From Laceyella sediminis (GTDB lineage: Bacteria; Bacillota; Bacilli; Thermoactinomycetales; Thermoactinomycetaceae): a stretch of 64,000 nt of DNA. Below the pieces are notes generated by a model, which did no database searches, had not been told where the DNA came from, and was given only the letters and a program-made list of their open reading frames with translations. Location: assembly GCF_003003125.1 (NCBI RefSeq), contig NZ_PVTZ01000007.1, positions 124,001 through 188,000 of the forward strand. Direction: 5' to 3'. The translations under genes and the position numbers were made by a program. The stretch's first letter is position 1. Each line of letters opens with the position of its first letter. Shown here in pieces: positions 38,044 through 47,540 of this stretch.

Positions 38044-38916
38044 TTATTGCAGATTTACCATCTGCATTGCGTCCCGAACTGGCTTGTAGTAATCGCGGTC
38101 AGTGCGCACATAGCTGCTGACCCCCAGCTCTTCCAACGCCTCCGGTTCTTTGTCATCGGCCAAAGTTAACGCCTCTGCCAATTTTTCTTTCAATACGGCG
38201 TCAAGTTGCGGATGAACAGCGATCGGAGCCCCTGGAATCAAGCTGGACCGCCAAAGAATGCGCATCTCGTTTGGATTGATCTTACCTTCATTAACCAGCT
38301 TGCGGTAGGTTATGTCATCCATCGCCCCCGCGTCCACTTGCTTGCCGTACACCATCCGTCCCACCACATCATGGCCGCCAGCGTAGGTGACTTGGCCGAA
38401 GAAGCGAGCCGGATCAATGTGCATGCGTTTTAAATGCGCAGTCTGCATCAAATACCCCGACGTGGAACCCGGATCGACAAAGGCGAACGACTTGCCTTTA
38501 AGCGCTTGCAAAGAAGTGAGACCGCTGTCTTTGTGGGTGATAATGAGGCTGCGATACCCATTTCCTTGATCCTCAAAATGTTCAGCCACAATCGGCACCG
38601 CCCCCACTTCTTTCTCTGCCTTCAGGTAGCTGAGCGGATCGAACATGGCAAAGTCAACCTTGCGCTCGCGCATCGCTTCGACAACGCCATCATAATCAGG
38701 AGCGACATAGATTTTCACACGCACATTTAATTCTGTCTCCAGATAATTGACCAATTCTTCATACTTGTCTTCCATCTCTTCGCGATTTTCGTGCGGGATC
38801 ACGCCCAGGCGCAATACTTTGTCGCTTCCGGCAACACCGAGCATCGACTGGCACCCGACCAACACCGCAACCGAAACCAAACAGGAAAAAACAATCATTC
38901 CTAACCGTTGCTTCAT
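38044..38916 (-). CDS. PhnD-like phosphonate/phosphite-binding lipoprotein
   Basis: A 290-residue lipoprotein of the PhnD family. Signal residues 1-21 end in the lipobox VLVGC with Cys22. Family landmarks are LRLGVIPHENREEM, a loop with DFAMFDPLSYL near 85, and FVDPGSTSGYLMQ near 145, which holds the anion-binding Ser/Thr residues. It should bind an oxyanion such as phosphonate, phosphite or methylphosphonate. No PhnC/PhnE-type ATPase or permease gene is adjacent, so it is an orphan here. Start ATG 38916 behind GGAGG. It is monocistronic. Confidence 0.85.
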   Translation of the reverse strand: MKQRLGMIVFSCLVSVAVLVGCQSMLGVAGSDKVLRLGVIPHENREEMEDKYEELVNYLETELNVRVKIYVAPDYDGVVEAMRERKVDFAMFDPLSYLKAEKEVGAVPIVAEHFEDQGNGYRSLIITHKDSGLTSLQALKGKSFAFVDPGSTSGYLMQTAHLKRMHIDPARFFGQVTYAGGHDVVGRMVYGKQVDAGAMDDITYRKLVNEGKINPNEMRILWRSSLIPGAPIAVHPQLDAVLKEKLAEALTLADDKEPEALEELGVSSYVRTDRDYYKPVRDAMQMVNLQ

Positions 38917-39125
38917 GAAAAAGGCCTCCGCTGTATGATTCCTTCGCGCCAACACAGGTTGGCACACAGCTTGATTATATCAGATTATGATAGTTTCATT
39001 TACAATAAGAATGACAAAGACATTGAAAAAGATGCGAATAATCGTGCGCGATGTCAACGCATCGCTACACACCCAGCGGTTCCCGCCTTTATCAAGCATC
39101 CGGTTGCGCACGGCCAGCCTTTTTC

Positions 39126-39671
39126 TCACATCCGCCGTGTTGGCATCCGCTCTTCATAACATGTCCATTCTCGCCACGCCCGCTCTTCAGCCGGAATCCG
39201 CACCCCAAAGAGGATGAGCGCATTGAACACCGACACTACCACCATGGTCACAAACGCCCCCAACATCAAAGGCAAACAGATTAATTCGATGATCACCACC
39301 AGATAATTGGGATGCCGTAGATATTTGTACGGCCCTTTTACCCGCGGCTCTTGCCCTGGGACGAGCAGGATGCGCGTATTCCAGCACCGTCCCAACGAAC
39401 GGATACACCAGATGCGTGCCGCTTGCGCCAACACAAAAATGATGAACGGCACCATCCACCATGACGGCGGTTGCGCCCCATATCCCAAGCACTCCACAAT
39501 TAAGCCCACAAACAGCAAGACGTGAACCGAGACCAGCAACGGATAATGCTCCCGCCCGATTTCAACCGCGCCCTTAACTGTCATCCATCGGGCATTTTTT
39601 TCCGCCATCCAACACTCACCGAAGCGTTGCAGGATCACAAACAACAACAGCCCCCATTCCCATTGATTCAT
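39126..39671 (-). CDS. bpsB: Isoprenylcysteine carboxyl methyltransferase-like alkylpyrone O-methyltransferase
   Basis: A 181-residue integral membrane methyltransferase of the ICMT/YpbQ family with about four hydrophobic segments. The C-terminal signature is GPYKYLRHPNYLVVIIELI (about 116-134), with the SAM-binding HPNY, and a final EERAW. The gene directly follows the type III polyketide synthase, as ypbQ (bpsB) follows bpsA in Bacillus, where BpsB methylates triketide pyrones. Start ATG 39671 behind GAAGGGG; the GTG at 39680 overlaps the bpsA stop. Its order and tight coupling make the assignment strong. Confidence 0.88.
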   Translation of the reverse strand: MNQWEWGLLLFVILQRFGECWMAEKNARWMTVKGAVEIGREHYPLLVSVHVLLFVGLIVECLGYGAQPPSWWMVPFIIFVLAQAARIWCIRSLGRCWNTRILLVPGQEPRVKGPYKYLRHPNYLVVIIELICLPLMLGAFVTMVVVSVFNALILFGVRIPAEERAWREWTCYEERMPTRRM

Positions 39672-39676
39672 CCCTC

Positions 39677-40744
39677 TCACCCCTTCGCTTGCAATAAAAC
39701 CATCTCCAAACTGAATCCTGGACCCAAAGCGGCCAGCAATCCCCGCTCCCCCGGAAGCAACGGTTGGTGCATGTCTTGTTCCAACACAAACAAGACCGTG
39801 GCCGAGGACATATTGCCGTATTGCTTCAACACCTGGTAGGCACTCGCCAACTTGTCGGGGGACATACCTAGCGCTTCCTCATAAGCCTCCAGCACCTTCT
39901 TCCCGCCCGGATGCATATATAAGCGGTCAAGCCGGGGGACGGTCAACTGATGGGTAGCCAAAAACGGCTCTAACACCCCTTTAACTTCTTGCTTGATCAA
40001 AGTGGGAATATCCCTAGAAAAAATCACCTTCATCCCATCGTCCATAAAATCCCAGCCCATGACATCTAGCGAGTCTGGCCAACAATAGCTGTCAGAGGCA
40101 GTAATTTCCCAGTGAGCCCCGTCGGATCGGGCTTCTCCTACCCCATCCGTAACCAGAACGGCAGCTGCTCCATCCCCAAACAGCGACGTGGCTACAAGGT
40201 TGCTTTTGCTACGGTCTTGGCGGCGGAAAGTCAAGCTACAACATTCTATCGCCACCAACAGCACGCGGTCGCCGGGGCAAGCTTTGGCAAACGCCGCAGC
40301 CCGTGCCAATCCCGCCGCTCCCCCGGCACAACCCAGCCCCCAGATCGGCGTGCGCTTCACGTCGTTACGCAAGCCCAAGTAATTAATCAGTCTAGCGTCT
40401 AAACTGGGGGTGGCCATGCCCGTCGTGGAGACGACCAGCAGATGGTCAATCTCATCCAGCGCGATATCGGTTTGTGCTAAACAACGCTGAATCGCTTCAG
40501 CGCCCAGCCGACAAGCTGTTTCTACATACGCTTCATTCTTCTCTTGAAACGAATGGTCCCGCTCAAACCATTCAAGCGGTTTGCTCACATATCGTGTGGC
40601 TATGGCCGTGTTTTCAAAGATCTTTAACAGCCTTTCAATACCTGGAAAAGTCTCTCCAAACAGGCGCTTCGCAAATTGTCTGGCTTCAATCTGGCGGAGT
40701 TCGTAGGGTGGAACGGCGGTTCCCACTGCAATGATTCGCGGCAT
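39677..40744 (-). CDS. bpsA: Type III polyketide synthase (alkylpyrone synthase)
   Basis: A 355-residue chalcone/stilbene-synthase-fold enzyme. The Cys-His-Asn triad is visible: Cys139 in WGLGCAGGAAGL, His278 in LYMHPGGKKVL and Asn311 in QYGNMSSATV. Such enzymes extend long-chain fatty acyl-CoA with malonyl-CoA units to alkyl pyrones or resorcinols that enter membranes. The adjacent BpsB-type methyltransferase supports the Bacillus BpsA assignment. Start ATG 40744 behind GGAGG. It is the first of two genes in the operon. Confidence 0.92.
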   Translation of the reverse strand: MPRIIAVGTAVPPYELRQIEARQFAKRLFGETFPGIERLLKIFENTAIATRYVSKPLEWFERDHSFQEKNEAYVETACRLGAEAIQRCLAQTDIALDEIDHLLVVSTTGMATPSLDARLINYLGLRNDVKRTPIWGLGCAGGAAGLARAAAFAKACPGDRVLLVAIECCSLTFRRQDRSKSNLVATSLFGDGAAAVLVTDGVGEARSDGAHWEITASDSYCWPDSLDVMGWDFMDDGMKVIFSRDIPTLIKQEVKGVLEPFLATHQLTVPRLDRLYMHPGGKKVLEAYEEALGMSPDKLASAYQVLKQYGNMSSATVLFVLEQDMHQPLLPGERGLLAALGPGFSLEMVLLQAKG

Positions 40745-40805
40745 AATCTAGCCTCCGATTTTCCTTTGTTTTCCATTAGCATCCCCTGATTGGGCCAAGC
40801 TATGC

Positions 40806-40833
40806 AAAAACTCCCCCAGATTAGGGGAGTTTC
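40806..40833 (-). terminator. Terminator of the WYL regulator gene
   Basis: AACTCCCC and GGGGGAGTT arms (minus strand) followed by TTTGC, about 145 bp beyond the end of the regulator gene and 60 bp before bpsA. Confidence 0.7.
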
Positions 40834-40977
40834 GTACGTAAAGGTAAGATGAACCTGTTTATTAGAGACTGCCTAGAGTTAGTTGTTGCACTTCTGCCCA
40901 TGATCTCGTGAGGAAAGCGTTTTTTGCATCGGCGCCAATGCGCTCACAGGGAGACTAACGTTTGTACCTCACCCAGC

Positions 40978-41970
40978 TCAGGGAAGTTGAAGTTCGCCTT
41001 GGCCGTCCATTTGCCGCCCGTAGTGTCGCAAGACCGCTTGTGCCATCTGGATGATTTTCGTTCTTAGTGCGGCTGGGGCGCGCACCCGTATCTGATCGGC
41101 AAAACCCAACACATACTCTGCCGCCTCTTGTTCTACATCAAACCACAGGGTGGCAGGAATCCAGCCATCCGGCAAGGGGGCGTCCGTTTGAATCTCTTTA
41201 ACGATGCGTCCGCCAAACCGAAGCCGCTCTACAATCGCTGGGGACAACTCCACTTCAATCCGATATTGCGGAAGGTTTTCAACAAAAGCTTGTTTCGACT
41301 CGTGCCAATAATCGGCCAGCCGAAACGAGGCAGGGCGAATGAAGGTTTCCTCCAACCGATCCACCGCTTGTATGCGGCTCATTCGATAGGTGCGCATGCC
41401 TTCTCCAGTCCGCGCAACGACATACCACTTGCTTCCCATCGCCACCAAGCCCAGCGGATCGATCTTCCGCTCCACGATGTGCCCGTCTGCGCGTTCGTAT
41501 CGAATGCGCACCCGCTGCTCACGCCACACCGCTTGTTGCATCTCCCTAAAAAACCGGCCCCTGTCCGTGGTCTGCCTCCATGTGCTGGTATCGACATAGA
41601 TGCGTTCCCATATCTGCTCTGCCGCCTGACGATAAGCGCTCGGCATAGCGGCCATCAATTTCTGCCGCGCCAGCCGCGCCTGTCCAGCTATCCCCAAATC
41701 CTGCAACACATGAAGCGAAGGCGCAACAAACAAAGACGAAATTTCCTCCCGATTGAGCACCGTCAACTTCGCGCGAAAATCATCCAAGAGGCGCCACCCC
41801 CCCGCTTTTCCCCGTTCGGCCACGACCGGGATACCAACCGCGCTCAAAGCATCCATGTCACGGTGAATCGTGCGCACGGAAACTTCCAAGGCTTGGGCCA
41901 GTTCTTTGGTGGTCATTTTCCCGCGTTGCTGTAGAAACAATAAAATGGAAAGCAAACGGTCCGCCCGCAT
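40978..41970 (-). CDS. YafY-type HTH-WYL transcriptional regulator
   Basis: A 330-residue regulator. Residues 1-55 are a DeoR-like winged helix (MTTKELAQALEVSVRTIHRD). A WYL domain lies at about 145-215, seen as KWYVVARTGEGMRTYRMSRI, and is followed by a WCX-type C-terminal extension. WYL domains bind nucleic acid ligands or metabolites and often control DNA-damage or defence genes. It lies upstream of bpsAB on the same strand but is separated by 230 bp and a terminator, so a link to bpsAB is not shown. A near-perfect start context places the ATG at 41970. Confidence 0.88.
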   Translation of the reverse strand: MRADRLLSILLFLQQRGKMTTKELAQALEVSVRTIHRDMDALSAVGIPVVAERGKAGGWRLLDDFRAKLTVLNREEISSLFVAPSLHVLQDLGIAGQARLARQKLMAAMPSAYRQAAEQIWERIYVDTSTWRQTTDRGRFFREMQQAVWREQRVRIRYERADGHIVERKIDPLGLVAMGSKWYVVARTGEGMRTYRMSRIQAVDRLEETFIRPASFRLADYWHESKQAFVENLPQYRIEVELSPAIVERLRFGGRIVKEIQTDAPLPDGWIPATLWFDVEQEAAEYVLGFADQIRVRAPAALRTKIIQMAQAVLRHYGRQMDGQGELQLP

Positions 41971-42148
41971 GTTCCCACCTCCTGTCAGTCACATTAAGTG
42001 CGCGCTGCCGGGCCTCCCCTGTTTAAACAGGAAAGCCAGTCTGTTCCCTGATGGCGCACTTATCCTCAATCCTACAGATCATGTTGCCCCACACCCTTCA
42101 CTCCAAACAAAATAGCACCCAAACCCCATCGGTTGGATGCCATCACCC

Positions 42149-42466
42149 TTAAAAAGACAAAAGGAAACTGTAATATATCGTCACAAAAAGCATGAGCAAA
42201 AACACCATGCTGTAAAATTGCGTGAAGATGCGCAAAGCCGGCGACTGCACCCGCTCTTTAACCAGGGCAAGAATTTTGCGAGCCAACCACACAAACGGCG
42301 GCACCAAGAAGCCCAAAATGAACGCGTGCACCCATCCGACATACAACGTACGTTGCCACTGGGTCGCTTGCTCCATCGAAAAGCCGAGCCACATGAGCAT
42401 CCCCCACCGGCCAGCCAGAAACACCGCAATCAAGATGACGTAATATACCATCCACTTCCGTTGCAC
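42149..42466 (-). CDS. Small four-helix membrane protein
   Basis: A 105-residue integral membrane protein with three to four hydrophobic segments (about 6-26, 37-57, 78-101). Two conserved-looking charged loops carry ARKILALVKERVQS. No family is recognised. Start GTG 42466 is chosen because GGAGGG lies 7 nt upstream; the ATG at 42481 lies before that site. It lies 260 bp after the last gene of the type IV secretion operon on the same strand and may or may not be part of it; the gap 42467-42725 holds no gene. Confidence 0.6.
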   Translation of the reverse strand: MQRKWMVYYVILIAVFLAGRWGMLMWLGFSMEQATQWQRTLYVGWVHAFILGFLVPPFVWLARKILALVKERVQSPALRIFTQFYSMVFLLMLFVTIYYSFLLSF

Positions 42467-42725
42467 AGACCAACCCTCCATCTGCGAATTTATCTTTGTC
42501 AGTATAACAGATGAAGCGCTTCAGGTGTATGGATTCGCCAAACGCAGCATACAGCTGAAGGTGGATGTTGAGCCTACACTTTTTGGTCGCTTCAACGGAA
42601 AATGGCTTCGTTGCTGAACCTTGGGTGCGAGCAACCATCGCATCTGTGGACGCGATCACCTCATTGCACGCCTGCTACTTTTGAAACCTTCAAGAAACAC
42701 GCCAGAAAGCTTATATTTGGTTAGG

Positions 42726-43037
42726 TCATTTTTTGATATACGCCATCAATCTCCAGACAACCAAGCGCAACAAGCCCATGATGACAGCGGCCACCGCGCT
42801 CGTCAGGATGTTTTGGCCCATATAAAAGTGAAACATAGAGAACCCAAGTACCACCCAGGCAATGGAAATACTAAGTGTGGCCGACCAGAACAGCAAGCCG
42901 CATAACACGGCAAACGAAATCACCATAAACGAGGTGGATTGGATGGAACTTCCCACCACATAAGAAATGAACGCGACTTCCACAAATAGGATGACCGACC
43001 GGAACAAATGGAATATCGCCTTAAACATATTGAACAT
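42726..43037 (-). CDS. Small membrane protein at the end of the T4SS operon
   Basis: A 103-residue integral membrane protein with three hydrophobic segments (about 8-30, 32-62, 72-92) and a short basic tail (RLMAYIKK). It is 71 bp downstream of the membrane-anchored ATPase and on the same strand, so it is probably the last gene of the transfer operon. No family is recognised; small hydrophobic subunits are common in Gram-positive T4SS loci. Start ATG 43037 behind GGAGG with 8-nt spacing, later than the longest open frame. Confidence 0.6.
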   Translation of the reverse strand: MFNMFKAIFHLFRSVILFVEVAFISYVVGSSIQSTSFMVISFAVLCGLLFWSATLSISIAWVVLGFSMFHFYMGQNILTSAVAAVIMGLLRLVVWRLMAYIKK

Positions 43038-43108
43038 CGTCTTCGCCTCCACCCCTCGGTCTCTTGGTAGCAAACCGATCCCGGCAGGCGCGGGATCGGC
43101 TGTCTCTT

Positions 43109-45727
43109 TTAATTCGCTGATTCGGAGCGTTTGTCAAAATAGAGGGACTGGTTCATATATTCGGCGATTTCGCGATCCACTTCTTCGATCGGGCGAACTT
43201 CGGATGACTCTTTCATGATCTCCAAACCCCACTCCAGTCCCCACTGCAAGGCATCATCTTTCTCCTTGGTGCGGTGATCTGCCACTTTCCCATCGGGCCG
43301 GTAGACCACCGGCGGTTCATTCTGCACGACACAGGTGGTCACATCACTGCGTTGGCGCCGCTTTGAGCGGATGTATACGGCGGCGTGCCGTTCTGGCAAC
43401 TTCTCCAAAAAGCTGGACGTGACGTGTTTACGCGTAATGCTTTCCACTTCGTCCGACCCTTCTGTTTGTCCGCAACTCAACACCATCCCTATATTGGACC
43501 GGATGGCTTGCATCAATTCTTCGTTGTTGAAATGGTCGATTTCTCGCGTGATCAATCCCATGCCAAACGGATACTTGCGGTCTTCTTGCAGGATTTCTGT
43601 CAGTAGCGGAATTTGCACCAAGTGCACTTCATCCACCATCATTAAATGGAATTTGGAGCCTGTGGTTCGTTTGCGAGCCACTTGGTAATATTGGTTGATC
43701 AGCTGCCCGATGGTTACCAGGATGTCATAATCTTTGAGCCCGTAAGTGTCAAACATCACCAGATGGCCTTCATCCATGTATTTACTGATGTCCAAACTCA
43801 TCTCTTTCTGGCAGAACAACCGGCGCATGGTCGGACTTTGGAGCAAACGGTCAATCCGGTGCAAAACCCGCTCCGCTTCCCACTTCAATTCCGCTTCGTC
43901 GACATTGGCCCAGAAGCGCTTGACATAAGGGTCCTGCACATTTTGGATCACTTTGTTGCGAAACGCGTTGTTGCGGAAAATATCATCAATACCCAAGATG
44001 GTATGCGTTTCACTATCTTCCAACAAACTTTGGATTGCCATCGCCATGAGGCGTTTGGAGCGGGACAGCGCCTCATCCGCTTCCTCAAACGTCACCAGCA
44101 CCGTCGCCAGCTGTTCAGCCAGCTGGTTGGTCGACATCCCTTCAACTTTGTGCAACAAGTTTAATGACGGAACATGGGTCGCATCGTGGGTGAGGTTGAA
44201 ATGGTGAATCTTCTCTTTTGGTATATTCACCCCTACCTTCTCGGCGATGCGCAGTCGGTTCTCGATGATGGGAATGATCTCCCTCGCCGGGTCGATGATG
44301 GTGAAGCCTGGTGCTTCATCGGGGTTATCGAACCACTCATCCAAAATGGATTGAATCATTTCCACGGCCAGGCTTGATTTTCCCATCCCGCTGGCCCCGG
44401 TCAAGATGAAGTGTTTGCTGAGCTGTTCGTAGTGAACACGCACTTCCCGCTGTTCGAGCGGATGATGGATTTTCCCGATCAAGACGCCTTCGGTCCATTC
44501 ATCTGGCTTCAAAGAGCGTTGGTTGTCTTCCAAGTGCACGATATAACCGCGCGTGTCAGGGCCTTCTTCCTTCGCTTCCTGGTAAATGTAGTGGTTAGAT
44601 GGCGGAATGTGCAAAAGGTTGGCAATCTCATCACCCGTCCACGTCATGATCGTCCAGGGATATGGAATCGGAACCAAATTGTTGTCTCTCAATGGATTCC
44701 ACCAGTCATGGCGGATGAATTGGATCGCTCCATCGTATTTGAGCGCCGTTTCCACCGATTCGGCGGTAGAGCGCACGACAGAGACGGCGTTTTCAGAATT
44801 GGACCAGACCGACAATCGCACATGAAAGCTCAGTTCCCGCCCGGTGAAGCGTTGCACCAAGCTGACACGGCGGGAGCGCTCTTCCGGGTCCATATCTTTC
44901 GTTTTTTTCCGCTTCAAGTCATCCACGGCGTCTTCCGTCCGCTCCTCCACCTCTTTCCAGCTGACAGGAGAGAATTGAAGATCCAGATACGTTCCCGGCC
45001 GCAAACAGTTCAATATGCTACCCAAATGACTCTGTTTCTTCTGACTCAACGAAGCGAGCGGCAACCCTTTGTTCTGACCGATCTTAAAGATGAAATGCCC
45101 GCCCGAACCACCTTTGTCCGGCCCCGGAAACTGCTCCTCAGGAATGTCATGCAGCTCTGCCGCGGGATAAACGCTACGTAGCGTGTCTTTCACGCTGTTT
45201 TCCTTATCCCCCGGATAAGCGAGATAAATGCCAATCTCCTTGCTGTTTGCCGGCAGAGCAAACCGGAGTCGAAACCATGGGCGGCCGTACCGCAGGCGCA
45301 TCCGGATGGGACGAACCATGCCGCCAAACGTTCTCGTCAATTCTTCTATTTTATCCAGGTCCAATTCGATGCGATTAGACGGCAGAATACGCAAGTAACG
45401 CACTTGCTCCTCCGCCCGTTTCCGATAATGGGACTTGGTCATCAGCTGAGTACCAACAATCGCTCCAATAATGATGATCGCTAAGAGGATGACGAGCGGA
45501 ATCCAAGATGACAATTGGCCGCCAAGCCATTGAAAAGTGTTACTCACCGCTTCCGTCGCTTCTTCGGCCTTTCCTTGCTCACCGAACAGCCCCTCCAGGA
45601 ACCGCCAAGCGTACAAGACGCCGATCAACAGGCCTAAGCCGAGAACGCCAAAGAAAAAATATCTTGCGACAAGGCTGAGCTGGTCATCGCCGCCTTTTGG
45701 AACTTTATTCCACTCACCGAACAACAT
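43109..45727 (-). CDS. Membrane-anchored T4SS ATPase (coupling protein/HerA-like)
   Basis: An 872-residue ATPase. Two N-terminal membrane helices (about 20-42 and 74-97) precede a long region and a RecA-like motor with Walker A GASGMGKSS near 443-451 and Walker B HLMMVDEVH near 692-700; a conserved LSCGQTEGSDEV lies near 770. Topology matches coupling proteins (VirD4/TcpA role) that feed substrate into type IV secretion channels. It is the second large ATPase of the locus, next to a VirB4-like one. Start ATG behind AAAGGTGGG. The substrate is unknown since no relaxase is present. Confidence 0.75.
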   Translation of the reverse strand: MLFGEWNKVPKGGDDQLSLVARYFFFGVLGLGLLIGVLYAWRFLEGLFGEQGKAEEATEAVSNTFQWLGGQLSSWIPLVILLAIIIIGAIVGTQLMTKSHYRKRAEEQVRYLRILPSNRIELDLDKIEELTRTFGGMVRPIRMRLRYGRPWFRLRFALPANSKEIGIYLAYPGDKENSVKDTLRSVYPAAELHDIPEEQFPGPDKGGSGGHFIFKIGQNKGLPLASLSQKKQSHLGSILNCLRPGTYLDLQFSPVSWKEVEERTEDAVDDLKRKKTKDMDPEERSRRVSLVQRFTGRELSFHVRLSVWSNSENAVSVVRSTAESVETALKYDGAIQFIRHDWWNPLRDNNLVPIPYPWTIMTWTGDEIANLLHIPPSNHYIYQEAKEEGPDTRGYIVHLEDNQRSLKPDEWTEGVLIGKIHHPLEQREVRVHYEQLSKHFILTGASGMGKSSLAVEMIQSILDEWFDNPDEAPGFTIIDPAREIIPIIENRLRIAEKVGVNIPKEKIHHFNLTHDATHVPSLNLLHKVEGMSTNQLAEQLATVLVTFEEADEALSRSKRLMAMAIQSLLEDSETHTILGIDDIFRNNAFRNKVIQNVQDPYVKRFWANVDEAELKWEAERVLHRIDRLLQSPTMRRLFCQKEMSLDISKYMDEGHLVMFDTYGLKDYDILVTIGQLINQYYQVARKRTTGSKFHLMMVDEVHLVQIPLLTEILQEDRKYPFGMGLITREIDHFNNEELMQAIRSNIGMVLSCGQTEGSDEVESITRKHVTSSFLEKLPERHAAVYIRSKRRQRSDVTTCVVQNEPPVVYRPDGKVADHRTKEKDDALQWGLEWGLEIMKESSEVRPIEEVDREIAEYMNQSLYFDKRSESAN

Positions 45728-45838
45728 ACTCCCACCTTTCTCGCCGAAATGCCCATTTCATTTTCACATTTTCGACAAACATATCCTCTTACAAATTCGC
45801 CATCTAGCGCGGGACAACCTCTACTCCATCTGACCCGC

Positions 45839-46966
45839 TCACAGCTTCATCACTAAGCTAGGGTCAATCAGTTGCCCGTTCTTCCGCACCTCAAAATGCA
45901 AGTGCGGGCCGGTGCTCCATCCGTTTGATCCCACCAAGGCGATCACTTGCCCCTTGGATACTTTTTGGCCGACGCGGACTTTGACGTCTTCAGGGTACAT
46001 ATGCGCATACAACGTGCGAAACCCATTGCCATGGTCGATGACCAACATCCACCCGTAACCGCTGGCTTCACGCGACTCCGCCACCACGCCTCCGTCGCTG
46101 GCCAAGATCGGGCTTCCCGCTCGGTTGGCGATATCTAATCCCTCATGATAGGTGTACACTTTCTTCACGGGATGAAAACGCATGCCGAAGGGCGATGTGA
46201 TGCGTCCCCCTGGCACGGGCCAGACAAATTGGCCAGTTGAAATCCCGGTTCCTCCCGCCGTCAGCACAGGATGGGCAAATGAATCAGCATACCGCTTAAC
46301 CTTCAACACATAATTCTCATAATCGTGGTTGTAGCGCCAGATGGGCCCCTTCCTGCCAAACCAATCTTCGCCTTGGCTGTGGTTGGCCGCCAGATAATTG
46401 GCCGTGGCGTAAATGGCATCAACAGGATCATACGGATCGGCCTTGCCATCCCCGTTGCCATCCACCCCGTAACCGCCGTATTTGGCAATGAGACTCGGGT
46501 TGGTGATGTCCACGGAATCATGCAAATCCCCGAGCGCTGTTCCCCCTGGATAAGACCAGCCGACCCACGTTTTATCCATAAACTGGGTGTGGCCCTTCGC
46601 CCCCACCGAACTCACACTCAAATCTTGGCCGAAGTTGGTTTCTACCTTGTGGATGGCGGCTAAAATGTGCCATGGCACCCCATACTTCTTGGCAGCCGCC
46701 TGATAAATAGGTAGGTATTTTTGCGCCACCTGTGGGAAGCCTTCGGCCACTTCCCATTGTTCCACTTCGCTCCCCGTTTGTCCCTCGGTGAAGAGATTCA
46801 AGAAGAGAAGCCCTATCAGCGCGCAGACAAACAGAAAGAAAATCCCCCCACCAGCCAGGATGGAAAGAAACAACACTTTCGCTTCACGGCCGGTTTTTTC
46901 TTTTCTTCCTTGAATGATGTACGGCTTCTTGATCGTGACGGTCGCAGGTCTACTCGAAGTTGCCAC
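45839..46966 (-). CDS. Bifunctional wall hydrolase (transglycosylase + M23 peptidase)
   Basis: A 375-residue membrane-anchored hydrolase. One helix at about 32-56 is followed by a lytic transglycosylase domain (catalytic Glu near 109 in KVETNFG; the GVDGNGDGKADPYDPVDAIY block near 180) and a C-terminal M23 domain (HEGLD near 273; HLHFEV near 354). It resembles VirB1-like hydrolases of Gram-positive conjugation systems (CwlT/TcpG role) that open murein for the channel. Start GTG 46966 overlaps the previous gene by 17 nt, behind GGAGGAGG. Confidence 0.85.
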   Translation of the reverse strand: MATSSRPATVTIKKPYIIQGRKEKTGREAKVLFLSILAGGGIFFLFVCALIGLLFLNLFTEGQTGSEVEQWEVAEGFPQVAQKYLPIYQAAAKKYGVPWHILAAIHKVETNFGQDLSVSSVGAKGHTQFMDKTWVGWSYPGGTALGDLHDSVDITNPSLIAKYGGYGVDGNGDGKADPYDPVDAIYATANYLAANHSQGEDWFGRKGPIWRYNHDYENYVLKVKRYADSFAHPVLTAGGTGISTGQFVWPVPGGRITSPFGMRFHPVKKVYTYHEGLDIANRAGSPILASDGGVVAESREASGYGWMLVIDHGNGFRTLYAHMYPEDVKVRVGQKVSKGQVIALVGSNGWSTGPHLHFEVRKNGQLIDPSLVMKL

Positions 46967-47519
46967 GTGCTTGCGCCTCCTCCACTACCCATCGCTCCCC
47001 GTCAGCGCTTAAGAGCAGCTGGTAAATCCGCTCCACCGGCAGGGACTCCTTCGGCCCTTTTTCCATCACGATCACTTCCGCGAGACAGGAAACGCGCGAC
47101 GCCACCGCCTCACAATCCATTCTGCCTTGTTTGGAGAATGCTGTGGACACCGTGTCTTCTGGCGAACGGGCCTGGGTCGCCTCTTGCTCCAACACCGCAT
47201 AGTGGGAAGGCGTAGTCAGGCTTTTCAGTGACGCCAGCCAAGCGTCTCGTTGTTTAAAATCCACCGTCGTATAAGCATGAATAAACTGTTCGGCGACCCG
47301 TTTCGCCTGTGCCACCTCTTCAGGCGTCACCGAAGTAGACTCTATGTCAGACCCAACTGCGGCCACCGGCCCCTGGGTGGGGCGGGAGGTCTGATCGGCG
47401 CCTCCCACCCAACCGAGCCAGATGAGCAGATACTTAACTGAAAATCCGACAATGAGAAACACACCGAGCACCAACGCAAACAATTTGCGGCGACCACTGG
47501 GCAAATCTGTATTAAACAT
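46950..47519 (-). CDS. VirB8-like/NTF2-fold membrane protein
   Basis: A 189-residue bitopic membrane protein. A single N-terminal helix (about 13-36) precedes an extracytoplasmic domain of about 120 residues with a helix-sheet pattern and final strands ERIYQLLLSADGERWVVEEA, consistent with the NTF2-like fold of VirB8/TcpC proteins. Two Cys (DCEAVASRVSCLA) may form a disulfide. In T4SS such proteins scaffold the channel. It lies between the VirB6-like and hydrolase genes. Start ATG behind GAGGAGGG. The assignment is by topology and context. Confidence 0.6.
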   Translation of the reverse strand: MFNTDLPSGRRKLFALVLGVFLIVGFSVKYLLIWLGWVGGADQTSRPTQGPVAAVGSDIESTSVTPEEVAQAKRVAEQFIHAYTTVDFKQRDAWLASLKSLTTPSHYAVLEQEATQARSPEDTVSTAFSKQGRMDCEAVASRVSCLAEVIVMEKGPKESLPVERIYQLLLSADGERWVVEEAQARGNFE

Positions 47520-47540
47520 GGGTTGCGCCCTCCTCTTTCC

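Noticed and set aside
42258-42659. 133-residue minus-strand ORF in the gap before the T4SS operon
   Set aside because: It overlaps the membrane protein gene in another frame; no transposase or integrase motif could be confirmed.
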